A DNA stretch of 64,000 nucleotides from Thalassococcus arenae (GCF_019104745.1 NZ_JAHRWL010000002.1:880076-944075); one strand, 5' to 3'; shown: positions 28,053 to 37,054, counted from the first letter of the stretch. Notes: generated from the sequence alone by a model not told the origin. Made by a program: numbers and translations.

Positions 28053-28865
28053 ATGCTGAGCCTTAGCGAGATGGCGGTCGACGTCCTGACCACCGCGGAT
28101 GGTCGCGAAAAGACCGCCAGGTCGCGACGTCATGCGGCGGAATGGGCCCAGGCGCGGACCGGTGGCGCCCTGCCCGAGATCGGCCGCGCGGCCCCGCCAT
28201 TGCGCCCCTCGCGCCCCGACAGGCCGGCGCTGCTGGACCCGCGCGAGGTGCCCAAACGCAAGCCCGGCAGCCCGCAGGGACGGATCGCGCTGCTGCACGC
28301 CGTGGCGCATATCGAGCTGAACGCCGTGGACCTGCACTGGGACATCATCGCGCGCTTTGCCGACGTGCCGATGCCGCCCGGATTCTACGATGACTGGGTC
28401 AAGGCGGCGGACGAGGAATCCAAGCATTTCAACCTGATGTGCGACTGCCTTGAGGAAATGGGCAGCCAGTACGGTGCTCTGCCCGCGCATGCCGGGATGT
28501 GGCGCGCCGCCGAAGACACGGCACGGGATTTCATGGGGCGGCTGGCCGTCGTTCCGATGGTGCTCGAGGCGCGCGGGCTGGACGTCACGCCGGGCATGAT
28601 CGAGATATTCCGCAAGGCCGGCGCGACCGCTGCGGTCGATGCTCTGGAGACGATCTATGCCGAAGAGGTCGGCCATGTCGCCTATGGATCGAAATGGTTT
28701 CATTTCCTGTGCGGGCGTCACGATCTGGATCCCAAGGCGGTGTTCCACGATCTTGTCCGGCGGTATTTCCATGGCCCGCTCAAGCCGCCTTTCAACGAGG
28801 AAAAACGCGCCGAAGCCGGCTTGCCGCCGGATTTCTATTGGCCATTGGCCGATCGACCGGCCTGA
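28053..28865 (+). CDS. DUF455 ferritin-like protein
   Basis: A 270-residue helical protein of the DUF455 family. Carboxylate/His pairs expected of a ferritin-like di-iron site are visible in HIELNAVDLHWD, DEESKHFNLMCDCLEEMG, VLEARGLDV and YAEEVGHVAYGSKWF. The activity is unknown; the fold suggests an oxygen-using di-iron enzyme. I chose ATG 28053; GTG 28044 is in frame but sits too close to the AGGGG at 28037. The end PPDFYWPLADRPA is typical. Confidence 0.87.
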   Translation: MLSLSEMAVDVLTTADGREKTARSRRHAAEWAQARTGGALPEIGRAAPPLRPSRPDRPALLDPREVPKRKPGSPQGRIALLHAVAHIELNAVDLHWDIIARFADVPMPPGFYDDWVKAADEESKHFNLMCDCLEEMGSQYGALPAHAGMWRAAEDTARDFMGRLAVVPMVLEARGLDVTPGMIEIFRKAGATAAVDALETIYAEEVGHVAYGSKWFHFLCGRHDLDPKAVFHDLVRRYFHGPLKPPFNEEKRAEAGLPPDFYWPLADRPA

Positions 28866-29038
28866 CGAAGTCGTTGGCATCGGCGGATTTTTGCCATTTG
28901 CGCGGCAGATCGCCACCCGTTTCGAATCAGGCCGGAAAACTGTTGCGAAAACGTGAATGTCTGGGTAGGCCGGTCTGCAAGGCGCCGGAGGGGGAACCGA
29001 GCGCCAGCCTTGGGACGGGAAAGAAAGAGGACGGTCAG

Positions 29039-30355
29039 GTGAGAACGCGTCTCGCGATCAAGATACATGCGCTCATGGAGCGCTGGTTTCCGGAACGGCG
29101 ACTTTTCCTCAGATCCGATACCGATACGCGCTTCATCCGACTGCGATCCGAGACCCAGGCGCTGGCTTGTGCGGGATCGGCTCTGGTTCTTGCCTGGACC
29201 ATCATGGCCACCGCCATCCTGCTGATGGACAGCATCGGCGCCGGGAATTTCCGCGAGCAAGCCAAGCGCGACCAGATCACCTACCAGCAACGGCTGAACG
29301 AGTTGTCCCGCGAGCGCGACGCGCGCGCCGCCGAGGCGCTGGCCGCGCAGGAGCGTTTCAATTCGGCCCTGCGGCAGATCTCGGTCATGCAATCCGAATT
29401 GCTGGATTCCGAAACCCGTCGCCGCGAGATGGAGACCGGGATAGACATCATCCAGGCCACGTTGCGCGACACGATGAAGGAACGCCAGGCCATCGGCGAC
29501 CGTCTTTCCGCGCTGGAAAGCCAGATCGCCGAAGGCGGCACCGCGCTGGCCTCGGCCGGCGGCGGCGAGGCGGACAGCACGCTGGACCTGCTTTCCGCCG
29601 CGTTGGCGCAGACTGCGGCGGAACGCGACCAGGTGATCGCCGATGCACGCGACGCGCTGATCCGCGCCGACGAGATGGCCGCCGAAATCCGCGCGATGGA
29701 AGACAAGAACGACCAGATCTTCCGCCAGTTGGAAGAGGCGATGACCGTGTCGGTCAAGCCGTTGGACAAGATGTTCGAAGCCGCCGGCATGGACCCCGAC
29801 AACATCCTGCGCCAGGTCCGCAAGGGCTATTCCGGCCAGGGCGGCCCGCTGACCCCGCTGAGCCTCAGCACCCGCGGCGAAGAGCCGTCCGAGGACGCGC
29901 TGCGCGCCAACCGCATCCTGAACCAGATGGACCGGCTGAACCTGTACCGGATCGCCGCGCAGAAGGCGCCTTTCGCCAATCCGCTCAAGGATCCGTTCCG
30001 CTTCACGTCGGGTTTCGGCTATCGCTGGGGCCGCCTGCATGCCGGCACCGATTTCGCCGCGCCGCACGGCACGCCGATCTATTCGACCGCCGATGGCGTC
30101 GTGACCTTCGCCGGCTGGTCTTCGGGCTATGGCCGCCTGGTCAAGATCCAGCACGAATTCGGCATCGAGACACGCTATGCGCATCTGTCCAAAATCAACG
30201 TGAAGGTCGGACAAAGGGTCTCGCGCGGGGGGCGCATCGGTGCTATGGGGAATACCGGACGGTCGACCGGCACGCATCTGCACTACGAAGTGCGCGTGGG
30301 CGGCAAGCCCGTGAACCCCATGATCTATATCAAGGCTGCTAACGATGTTTTCTAA
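29039..30355 (+). CDS. M23-family peptidase with membrane anchor and coiled coil
   Basis: About 438 residues: short cytosolic part (RLAIKIHALMERWFPERRLF), one transmembrane helix (LACAGSALVLAWTIMATAILL), a long alanine/glutamate-rich coiled coil (about residues 75-235), and a LytM/M23 domain (about 310-430) with HAGTDFAAPHGTPIYSTADG and GTHLHYEVRVGG giving the zinc ligands. The GTG at 29039 is preceded by AGAGGAC. Its end overlaps the bactofilin gene by 11 bases. In Hyphomonas the M23 protein LmdC is coupled with bactofilin, so a shape or morphogenesis role is likely. Confidence 0.9.
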   Translation: MRTRLAIKIHALMERWFPERRLFLRSDTDTRFIRLRSETQALACAGSALVLAWTIMATAILLMDSIGAGNFREQAKRDQITYQQRLNELSRERDARAAEALAAQERFNSALRQISVMQSELLDSETRRREMETGIDIIQATLRDTMKERQAIGDRLSALESQIAEGGTALASAGGGEADSTLDLLSAALAQTAAERDQVIADARDALIRADEMAAEIRAMEDKNDQIFRQLEEAMTVSVKPLDKMFEAAGMDPDNILRQVRKGYSGQGGPLTPLSLSTRGEEPSEDALRANRILNQMDRLNLYRIAAQKAPFANPLKDPFRFTSGFGYRWGRLHAGTDFAAPHGTPIYSTADGVVTFAGWSSGYGRLVKIQHEFGIETRYAHLSKINVKVGQRVSRGGRIGAMGNTGRSTGTHLHYEVRVGGKPVNPMIYIKAANDVF

Positions 30356-30869
30356 GAGCAAGATCAACGAGCCCGGACCCAAGGCCGAGGACACCGCGAA
30401 ACCCGCAGCCCCCGAGATGCCGCGCCCGAGCGCGTCCGATTTCAAACCGACGGCGCCGAAGGCCAAGCCGCCGGCATCGATCCTGTCGCAGGACCTGCAC
30501 ATCACCGGCAACATCAAGACCACCGGCGACATCCAGGTCGAAGGCACCGTCGAGGGCGATATCCGCGCCCACCTGCTGACGGTCGGCGAGTCGGCCACGA
30601 TCAAGGGCGAGGTGATCGCCGACGACGTCGTGGTCAACGGCCGCATCGTTGGTCGCGTGCGGGGCCTCAAGGTGCGCCTGACGGCCACCGCGCGGGTCGA
30701 GGGTGACATCATCCACAAGACCATCGCCATCGAATCCGGCGCGCATTTCGAAGGCTCGGTACAGCGTCAGGACGACCCGCTGAGCGGCGGCCGCAACAAA
30801 CCCGTGCCCGGCCAGCAGCAGGCCGCCCCCGCTCCGGCGGCTGCCAAACCCGCCGAAACCAACGGCTGA
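30345..30869 (+). CDS. Bactofilin
   Basis: A 174-residue bactofilin (polymer-forming cytoskeletal family). A disordered basic and proline-rich N-terminus (about 45 residues) precedes the beta-helix repeat region: ILSQDLHITGNIKTTGDIQVEGTVEGDIRAHLLTVGESATIKGEV. A flexible proline/alanine-rich tail follows. Bactofilins self-assemble without nucleotides beneath the membrane and localise cell-wall enzymes. It overlaps the M23 peptidase gene by 11 bases, so both are produced together. Confidence 0.92.
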   Translation: MFSKSKINEPGPKAEDTAKPAAPEMPRPSASDFKPTAPKAKPPASILSQDLHITGNIKTTGDIQVEGTVEGDIRAHLLTVGESATIKGEVIADDVVVNGRIVGRVRGLKVRLTATARVEGDIIHKTIAIESGAHFEGSVQRQDDPLSGGRNKPVPGQQQAAPAPAAAKPAETNG

Positions 30870-30890
30870 TATCGGGATACAGGAATTCGG

Positions 30891-30926
30891 ACGGGCGCGG
30901 CCGGAAAACGGCGCGCCCGTTTTCGT
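30891..30926 (+). terminator. Rho-independent terminator after bactofilin
   Basis: ACGGGCGCG (30891-30899) pairs with CGCGCCCGT (30912-30920) around a 12-base loop, followed by TTTTCGTT. It lies about 20 bases after the bactofilin stop and would end the M23-bactofilin transcript. Confidence 0.75.
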
Positions 30927-30978
30927 TGCCGGCGGTGTTTCCATGCGCCCCCTTTTTCCTCAAGACAGGTGATCTCGC

Positions 30979-31887
30979 GTGCTGGTGCTGACGATCTGGC
31001 CGCTTTTCGCGCTGATCTGTTTCGGCTACGCGATGGCGCGCCTGGGCTTTCCGGCCCCCGGTTTTTGGCCCGAAGCCGAGCGGATCAACTATTTCGTTCT
31101 TTTCCCGGCGCTGCTGGTGTCCAGCCTGGCGCAAGCGCCGGTCACCGATCCGGCGCTGTTGCGCATGGGTGGGGCGGCGGTGACGGTGATCCTGCTGGCT
31201 GCGTCCGCGCTGGTTCTTGTTCGCATTGTCCGGCCCATGCCCGCCGCGCGGTTCGGACCCATCGTGCAGGGCGTGGTTCGGTTCAACACCTATCTCGGAC
31301 TGGCGGTGACGACCAGCCTGGCCGGGCAGGCCGGGTTGGCGCGGGCGGCGGTGCTGCTGGCCGTTGCGGTGCCGCTGGTCAACATCCTGTCGATCCTCGC
31401 GCTGACCGAGGCGGGTATCGGCAACCGCGGTGCGCGGATGGCACGGGCGATCCTGCGCAATCCGCTGATCCTCGCCTGTCTTGCGGGGATTGCGCTGGCC
31501 CTTGCCGGAACCGGGCTGCCGTGGGGCATCGGTACGGTTCTCGACCTGCTGGGTCGGGCAAGCTTGACGCTGGGTCTGCTCTGCGTCGGTGCGGCGCTGC
31601 AACCGGCAGCGCTGCGTCGCGCATCGGCTGACCTGGCGGGGATCGGAGCCGTGCGGCTGATAGCGATGCCCGTTCTGGCGGCCGGCATCGGCATGGCTTT
31701 CGGTCTGGACGGTGTCGAGGCCCTGGTGCTGGTGATCTTCGCGGCCATCCCGACAGCGCCCACCGCCTATGTTCTGACGCGCCAGTTGGGCGGCGACGCG
31801 ACATTGATGGCCGGGCTGGTCACCGCGCAGACCCTTGCGGCGGTCGCGACGATCCCGCTGATGCTGAAATTGCTGCTGCCCGGTTGA
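30979..31887 (+). CDS. AEC-family transporter
   Basis: A 302-residue protein with about ten hydrophobic helices of the auxin-efflux-carrier (AEC) family. It starts VLTIWPLFALICFGYAMARLGF and includes ERINYFVLFPALLVSSLAQ and TAPTAYVLTRQLGGDATLMAGLVTAQTL, the C-terminal signature. Members export or take up organic acids and other anions; the substrate is not inferable. The ATG is preceded only by a weak GTGATC segment, so the start is moderately certain. Confidence 0.88.
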   Translation: MLVLTIWPLFALICFGYAMARLGFPAPGFWPEAERINYFVLFPALLVSSLAQAPVTDPALLRMGGAAVTVILLAASALVLVRIVRPMPAARFGPIVQGVVRFNTYLGLAVTTSLAGQAGLARAAVLLAVAVPLVNILSILALTEAGIGNRGARMARAILRNPLILACLAGIALALAGTGLPWGIGTVLDLLGRASLTLGLLCVGAALQPAALRRASADLAGIGAVRLIAMPVLAAGIGMAFGLDGVEALVLVIFAAIPTAPTAYVLTRQLGGDATLMAGLVTAQTLAAVATIPLMLKLLLPG

Positions 31888-31904
31888 ACCGGACCTGCCG
31901 CGGG

Positions 31905-32489
31905 TCAGGCCTCGAGCTCTGCATCCCAGTAGAGGAAGTCCATCCAGCTTTCGTGCAGGTGGTTGGGCGGAAACTTGCGGCCCATGTTCATGAGCTCGGG
32001 CGCCGAAGGCTGGCGCGGCGGCTTGCGCAGGCTCAACCCCGCCTGCCGCAAGGATTTTGACCCCTTCTTCAGATTGCAGGGGGCGCAGGCCGCGACCACG
32101 TTTTCCCAACTGGTGATGCCGCCGCTGGCGCGCGGCACAACATGGTCAAAGGTCAGATCACCCTTGGACCCGCAATACTGGCACCGGAATTCGTCCCTCA
32201 GAAAAAGATTGAAGCGGGTGAAGGCCACACGTTTCTGGGGTTTGACATAGTCTTTCAGCACCACGACGCTGGGAATCCTCAGCGACATCGTCGGGCTGCG
32301 AACCACTTCGTCATATTCGGCAATGATGTCGACCCGGTCGAGAAACGCCGCCTTTACGGCATCCTGCCAGCACCAGAGGCTGAGCGGATAATAGGATAAC
32401 GGCCGGTAATCGGCATTGAGCACCAGCGCGGGATGCTGTTTTAGCGCGCCGGGTGCACGCACAAACTCGGTTCTGAAATCACCGTCCAT
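31905..32489 (-). CDS. HNH endonuclease family protein
   Basis: A 194-residue protein. An N-terminal ALVLNADYRPLSYYPLSLWCWQDAVKAAFLDRVDI is followed by an HNH nuclease fold: FRCQYCGSKGDLTFDHVVPRASGGITSWENVVAACAPCNLKKG, with two CxxC zinc pairs and the catalytic DHVVPR His. Chromosomal genes of this type are widespread in Alphaproteobacteria and not obviously phage-borne. The C-terminus continues LRKPPRQPSAPELMNMG. It has its own promoter-like sequence. Confidence 0.92.
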   Translation of the reverse strand: MDGDFRTEFVRAPGALKQHPALVLNADYRPLSYYPLSLWCWQDAVKAAFLDRVDIIAEYDEVVRSPTMSLRIPSVVVLKDYVKPQKRVAFTRFNLFLRDEFRCQYCGSKGDLTFDHVVPRASGGITSWENVVAACAPCNLKKGSKSLRQAGLSLRKPPRQPSAPELMNMGRKFPPNHLHESWMDFLYWDAELEA

Positions 32490-32564
32490 CTAAGACTCGT
32501 CTCCCGCCCTGTCTGCCCGTAACCTGCGGCACCAGAGCGGGACATCCCGCCCCAGCTTGGAAAC

Positions 32565-32592
32565 ACTATATCTCGCGTTCTGCCGGTGACAA
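32565..32592 (-). promoter_or_regulatory. Candidate promoter of the HNH gene
   Basis: On the minus strand, TTGTCA (32592-32587), a 16-base spacer and TATAGT (32570-32565) fit a sigma-70 promoter. It lies 76 bases before the HNH start codon. The leader contains GCGGGA-CA-TCCCGC, a small hairpin. Confidence 0.5.
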
Positions 32593-32611
32593 GCCCCGCT
32601 AGATGCAGTGT

Positions 32612-32640
32612 TTGACGCAGGGGTAAGTCAGGTCTGTAAC
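32612..32640 (+). promoter_or_regulatory. Candidate promoter of the thioredoxin-like gene
   Basis: TTGACG (32612-32617), a 17-base spacer and TGTAAC (32635-32640), about 94 bases before ATG 32734. The -10 match is moderate. Confidence 0.38.
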
Positions 32641-32733
32641 GCCCAAGTGACAGGCATGGCGAACCAGAAACACGCTGGCCGACGGATTGCGCTGCGGTAA
32701 GATGAAATCCGAACCAGAGACAGGAGTCGCCCA

Positions 32734-33291
32734 ATGGCCGCCGTCACACCCCCGGTCTGCGAATTCGACCTGCCCGCACCGGATTTCGCATTGCCCGGCA
32801 CAGACGGGAAAACCTACCGGCTCGTCGATTTCGCGGGGCCCAACGGCACGTTGGTCATGTTCATCTGCAACCATTGCCCGTATGTGTTGGCGGTGCTCGA
32901 CAAGATCATCCGCGATGCCCACGATCTGCAGGCACTTGGAATCGGGGTCGCGGCGATCTGTTCCAACGACGCCAAAGCCTACCCGGCCGACGGGTTCGAC
33001 AAGATGGTCGAAATGGCCCGCGAACACGCCCTGCCCTTTCCGTATCTGCATGATGCCGAACAGAACGTCGCACGGGCCTATGGCGCGGCCTGCACGCCGG
33101 ATTTCTTTGGCTACAACGCCAATCTGGGCCTGCAATATCGCGGACGGCTTGATGCGTCGGGGATGCGCACGGGCGCGGACGACCTTCCTCGCGAACTGTT
33201 CGAAGCGATGAAGCAGGTGGCCGAAACCGGGCGTGGCCCAGCCGACCAGACGCCGTCCATCGGGTGTTCGATCAAGTGGAAAGCGGCATGA
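32734..33291 (+). CDS. Thioredoxin-fold (peroxiredoxin-like) protein
   Basis: A 185-residue protein with an AhpC/TSA-thioredoxin fold. PAPDFALPGTDGKTYRLVDFAGPNGTLVMFICNHCPYV contains a CNHC redox pair; later NVARAYGAACTPDFFGYN matches the conserved cis-Pro region, and a final SIGCSIKW is a family signature. Members are predicted soluble cytosolic thiol-disulfide proteins with unproven targets. ACAGGAGT precedes the ATG. Its stop overlaps the next gene by four bases. Confidence 0.88.
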   Translation: MAAVTPPVCEFDLPAPDFALPGTDGKTYRLVDFAGPNGTLVMFICNHCPYVLAVLDKIIRDAHDLQALGIGVAAICSNDAKAYPADGFDKMVEMAREHALPFPYLHDAEQNVARAYGAACTPDFFGYNANLGLQYRGRLDASGMRTGADDLPRELFEAMKQVAETGRGPADQTPSIGCSIKWKAA

Positions 33292-33665
33292 GCGTTTCCC
33301 GCATAGACCACGTGAACCTTCGCACCAACCAGTTGCGGGCGATGGTGGACTGGTACGGTGCCGTTCTGGGCCTCACGCCCGGAGCGCGCCCGGATTTCGG
33401 CTTTCCCGGCGCCTGGCTCTACGCCGGAGAGCAGGCGCTCGTTCACCTCGTCGAAGTGCACTCCGAGGCGACCGGATCCGAGGTCGACCTGAAACTGGAA
33501 CATTTCGCGCTTACGGCGACCGGGCTTTCGGATTTCCAGGCCATGCTGGACCAACGCGGGATCAAGTATCGCCGCAGCGCGGTGCCGGGAACCGAAATCG
33601 TCCAGATCAACATCTGGGACCCGGACGGAAACCACATCCACGTGGATTTCACCGGCGAGGCCTAG
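33288..33665 (+). CDS. Glyoxalase/bleomycin-resistance (VOC) protein
   Basis: A 125-residue vicinal-oxygen-chelate protein. It has ISRIDHVNLRTNQLRAMVDWYGAVLGL-like opening (DHVNL gives the first metal ligand), HLVEVH, LEHFALTATGLSDF and a final DPDGNHIHVDF, with the last acidic ligand region. Substrate is unknown. It starts in an ATGA overlap with the thioredoxin-like gene, so they are co-translated. Confidence 0.87.
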   Translation: MSVSRIDHVNLRTNQLRAMVDWYGAVLGLTPGARPDFGFPGAWLYAGEQALVHLVEVHSEATGSEVDLKLEHFALTATGLSDFQAMLDQRGIKYRRSAVPGTEIVQINIWDPDGNHIHVDFTGEA

Positions 33666-33671
33666 ACGACC

Positions 33672-34337
33672 TCAGAACCCGCACTTTTCCCGCATGAACG
33701 CCAGCGATACGGACAAACCTTCCGTGTCGATGCCGTGGCCGGTGCCCTTCATCACGTGGGCGTAGACTTCTTTCCAGCCGGCTTCCTGCAGTGCCTCGGC
33801 GGCCGCCGGCAGCGATTGCGGCGGCACGACGTCGTCCTGATCGCCGTGCACCAGCAGGACCGGCGGGCGGACCCTGACCTCGTCCTTGAGCGTTTCCGGA
33901 GACACCAGGCGGCCGGAAAACGCGACGATGCCCGCGACGGCATCCTCGCGCCGGGGCGCGACATGCAGGCTCATCATCGAACCCTGGGAAAAACCGAACA
34001 ACACCACCTGTTCCGGCAGCAGGTCCTGATCGACCATCAAGGCATCGAGAAAGGCGTTCAGGTCGTCCACGGCGCGCGCCATGCCGGCCATCGCCTCTTC
34101 CTCGGACGAGCCGTCGATCCAGGGAATGGGAAACCACTGAAAGCCGTTGGGGACGCCGGCGCAGGCTTCCGGCGCATCGGGAGCGACGAACAACGTGTCC
34201 GGCATGTGTTCGCCCAGCGGATCGGCCAGGCCCATCAAGTCCTTGCCGTTTGCGCCGTAGCCATGCAGGAAAACCACGCACGAGCGTTTCTCGCCCGATA
34301 CCGGTTCTTTTCTGCGCGCTGTCAGAACCCGCGTCAT
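33672..34337 (-). CDS. Carboxylesterase/phospholipase-type alpha/beta hydrolase
   Basis: A 221-residue serine hydrolase of the carboxylesterase type (PF02230-like). It shows CVVFLHGYGANGKDLMGLADPLGEHMPDTLFVAPDAPE, nucleophile GFSQGSMM (GxSxG), Asp in LLVHGDQDDVVPP and His in KGTGHGIDTEGL. It hydrolyses acyl esters or short lipids. The start overlaps the stop of the DNA glycosylase gene by four bases (ATGA at 34334-34337). Confidence 0.9.
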   Translation of the reverse strand: MTRVLTARRKEPVSGEKRSCVVFLHGYGANGKDLMGLADPLGEHMPDTLFVAPDAPEACAGVPNGFQWFPIPWIDGSSEEEAMAGMARAVDDLNAFLDALMVDQDLLPEQVVLFGFSQGSMMSLHVAPRREDAVAGIVAFSGRLVSPETLKDEVRVRPPVLLVHGDQDDVVPPQSLPAAAEALQEAGWKEVYAHVMKGTGHGIDTEGLSVSLAFMREKCGF

Positions 34338-34966
34338 GCGATGCCCTCTCGTTGTTTGACGATATGGTAGTATGCCCAGAGCGTGCGGGCTGCAACCGAT
34401 CTCCATGGGCTCCAGGCGCGGGCCATGTCGCGCAGGGCGCGTTCTTTCGGGCGATCAGGCAATTCGAACAGCATCCGTGCGCCTTCCTGCAAGGCCAGGT
34501 CGCCGGGGGCGAAGACATCCGCACGGCCCAGGCTGAACATGGCGTAGATCTCGGCGGTCCAGATGCCGATGCCCTTGATTGCGACCAGCGTCGCGATCAC
34601 GTCCTCGGTCGGCGTGTGGCGCAGCGCGGCATAGTCGATGCCCGCCTCGGTCAGGGCGCGGGCGTAAGCCGCCTTCTGACGGCTGAGGCCGAGCCCGCGC
34701 AAATCGTCGTCGCTGGCCGCGAGGATCGCTGCCGGTGCGGTCATGCCGGCCGCTTGCAGTTTCGCCCAGATCGCGCGGGCCGAGGCGACGCTGACCTGCT
34801 GGCTGACGATCGCGCTGAGCAGTTGTGCGAAGCCGTCCGGGCGCCGGCGCAGCGGCAAAGGGCCGGTGTCGCGCAAGGCGGCGGCGAAACGCGCGTCCTG
34901 GGCGGCAAGCCAGGCGGCGCCTTCCGCCACGCAGGCGTCGGTTTCGATGATCCGGCCGATACTCAT
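34334..34966 (-). CDS. DNA-3-methyladenine glycosylase II (AlkA-like)
   Basis: A 210-residue base-excision glycosylase of the HhH-GPD superfamily. QLLSAIVSQQVSVASARAIWAKL begins the conserved domain, followed by GLGLSRQKAAYARAL, the helix-hairpin-helix KGIGIWTAEIYAMFSLGRADVF and APGDLALQEG with the catalytic Asp. It removes alkylated bases from DNA. It is shorter than E. coli AlkA because the N-terminal beta domain is absent, a common form in Alphaproteobacteria. Confidence 0.9.
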   Translation of the reverse strand: MSIGRIIETDACVAEGAAWLAAQDARFAAALRDTGPLPLRRRPDGFAQLLSAIVSQQVSVASARAIWAKLQAAGMTAPAAILAASDDDLRGLGLSRQKAAYARALTEAGIDYAALRHTPTEDVIATLVAIKGIGIWTAEIYAMFSLGRADVFAPGDLALQEGARMLFELPDRPKERALRDMARAWSPWRSVAARTLWAYYHIVKQREGIA

Positions 34967-35058
34967 GCCCCGTTGCTATCCCGCCTGCAACAAAACGTCA
35001 CTGGCCAAAATCGGTATCGCTCTTGCCGTGCGCCGTGCCGCCGATTAGCCACGGTTCC

Positions 35059-36270
35059 ATGACCGATACCTCCGATATCCGCGCCAAGCGCAATGTCGCC
35101 GTTCTGGTCGCCGCGCAGGCGATCCTGGGCGCGCAGATGCCGATGATCTTCACCATCGGCGGGTTGGCCGGGCAATCGCTGGCGTCTAATATCTGTTTCG
35201 CCACCCTGCCGATTTCGCTGATCGTGCTGGGCTCGATGTTGTCGGCCACGCCGCTGAGCTGGTTCATGCAACGCTTTGGCCGAAAAGCGGGTTTTTTCGT
35301 GGGTGCGATGGGCGGTGCCCTGGGCGGTCTGGTCGGTGCCTACGGGCTGTATCTTGCCTCGTTTCCGGTGTTTCTCGCGGGGTCGTTCCTAACCGGGATC
35401 TACATGTCGGCACAGGGTTTCTATCGCTTTGCCGCGGCCGATACCGCGTCGGACGAATACCGGCCCAAGGCGATTTCCTACGTCATGGCCGGCGGGCTGG
35501 CCTCGGCGATCATCGGCCCGCAGCTGGTCAAGCTGACGGCGGATGCCTACGTGATCCCCTTCATCGGCACCTATGCGGCGGTGATCGCCGTCAACCTGGC
35601 TGGCGCGCTGTTGTTCCTGTTTCTCGACATCCCCAAGCCGCCGGTGCCGTCGGTCGACGCGCCGCGCGGGCGCACGCGGTGGGAGTTGCTGACCACCCCG
35701 CGCATCGCCGTGGCGGTGATCTGCGCCATGGTGGCCTATGCGCTGATGAACCTGGTGATGACCTCTACGCCCCTTGCGGTCGTGGGCTGCGGCTTCGACA
35801 CCGGTGACGCAGCCGACGTCGTCACCGCACATGTCCTGGCGATGTTCGCGCCCAGCTTCTTTACCGGGCACCTGATCGCACGTTTCGGCGTCGAAAGGAT
35901 CGTCGCGGCCGGCCTGTTGATCCTGGCCGGCGCCGGCGCGGTGGCGCTTTCGGGAGTGGAGCTCGAGCATTTCTTCATCGCGTTGATCCTGCTTGGGCTG
36001 GGCTGGAATTTCGGCTTCATCGGCGCCACGACGATGCTGGCCGCGGCGCACGAACCGCATGAACGCGGCCGGATGCAGGGGTTGAACGATTTGCTGGTCT
36101 TCGGCGGCGTGACGTTTGCCTCGCTGGCGTCCGGCGGGCTGATGAACTGCTCGGGCGGGACAGCGGAACAGGGCTGGACCGCGGTCAACCTTGCCATGGC
36201 GCCGTTTCTGGTGCTGGCCGGTGGCGCGCTGATCTGGTTGATGCTGCGGCCGCGCGACGCGCATGCCTGA
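35059..36270 (+). CDS. MFS transporter
   Basis: A 403-residue major-facilitator protein with twelve helices. It includes MQRFGRKAGFFVGAMGGALGGLVGAYGL (first-half loop 2-3), SAQGFYRFAAADTASDEYRPKAISYVMAGGLASAIIGPQLVK and a C-terminal NDLLVFGGVTFASLASGGLMN. The last segment and the AADTASDEY sequence fit MFS-type transporters of unknown substrate in Rhodobacterales. ATG 35059 is preceded by TAGCCACGG, a weak ribosome site; the frame opens further upstream. Confidence 0.87.
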   Translation: MTDTSDIRAKRNVAVLVAAQAILGAQMPMIFTIGGLAGQSLASNICFATLPISLIVLGSMLSATPLSWFMQRFGRKAGFFVGAMGGALGGLVGAYGLYLASFPVFLAGSFLTGIYMSAQGFYRFAAADTASDEYRPKAISYVMAGGLASAIIGPQLVKLTADAYVIPFIGTYAAVIAVNLAGALLFLFLDIPKPPVPSVDAPRGRTRWELLTTPRIAVAVICAMVAYALMNLVMTSTPLAVVGCGFDTGDAADVVTAHVLAMFAPSFFTGHLIARFGVERIVAAGLLILAGAGAVALSGVELEHFFIALILLGLGWNFGFIGATTMLAAAHEPHERGRMQGLNDLLVFGGVTFASLASGGLMNCSGGTAEQGWTAVNLAMAPFLVLAGGALIWLMLRPRDAHA

Positions 36271-36274
36271 GCGT

Positions 36275-37054
36275 TCAGACGCGCGCGGCTGCCCATAACA
36301 GCGACGCGCGGCGCAGGATTTCGGATTCGTTCAACCGCCCCTCGGGCACCGCCGCCGGATCGCGCAATGCGCGGCGCAAGATCCGTGGCGCCCGCCACGC
36401 CGAAAGAGCCGCGATGCGAAGCGCGCGGGACGAGCCGGCGCTGCCCGCCCGCGCCACATCGACCAGCGCGGATTTCAGCAGCGCGGCAAAGGCGTCCTCG
36501 GTCATTTCCGGCAGCGGGTTGATCCCGCGTTTCAGAAAGGCTGGCACCGCCAGAAGGTAATTGGCCAGCGCCAGCGCACCACCGATTTCGCGGGCGCGCG
36601 GTTCGCCCTCCGTGCCTTCGGCGCTGCCGTCCAGAGCGCGTGTCGCGGCCCACATCAACACCCCGCCGGTGTCGTCCAGATAGGCGCGCAGGTCGGACAA
36701 GGACGCGATCGGTTCGCGCCTTGCGTCGCGGCGGCGCGCGTCGATATTCTGTTTCAGCACCCCGGCCGTGGCCGCATCGACCACCCGGGCCAAAGGCGTC
36801 ACCACCTCGTGGCGGCGCACGGGGCCGCCCGTGATGATCTCGTCCAGCGCGTCGGCCCACCATTGCAGGCGCATCTCGGCGATCAGTGACTCTTCCGTCA
36901 CCCAGGGAGCGCGCGCCACCTCGACGTTGAAAGCATAGATCGGAAACAGCACCGCACGCGCCGCGACCGGCGCGGCCATCGCCGCCGCGAAGCGGTCGGG
37001 GTCGCCCTTTTCGACGATCCGCGCGCAGGCGATGGTGTCGTCGTCCAGACTCAT
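36275..37054 (-). CDS. Squalene/phytoene-synthase-like protein
   Basis: A 259-residue helical protein of the squalene/phytoene synthase superfamily. AAPVAARAVLFPIYAFNVEVARAPW and MRLQWWADALDEIITGGPVRRHEVVTPLA resemble the subgroup related to NDUFAF6 (a complex I assembly factor) rather than carotenoid enzymes, because the canonical paired DxxxD substrate motifs are not evident. Start codon ATG 37054 lies in an ATGA overlap with the methyltransferase. A role in respiratory complex I assembly is possible but not shown. Confidence 0.78.
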   Translation of the reverse strand: MSLDDDTIACARIVEKGDPDRFAAAMAAPVAARAVLFPIYAFNVEVARAPWVTEESLIAEMRLQWWADALDEIITGGPVRRHEVVTPLARVVDAATAGVLKQNIDARRRDARREPIASLSDLRAYLDDTGGVLMWAATRALDGSAEGTEGEPRAREIGGALALANYLLAVPAFLKRGINPLPEMTEDAFAALLKSALVDVARAGSAGSSRALRIAALSAWRAPRILRRALRDPAAVPEGRLNESEILRRASLLWAAARV

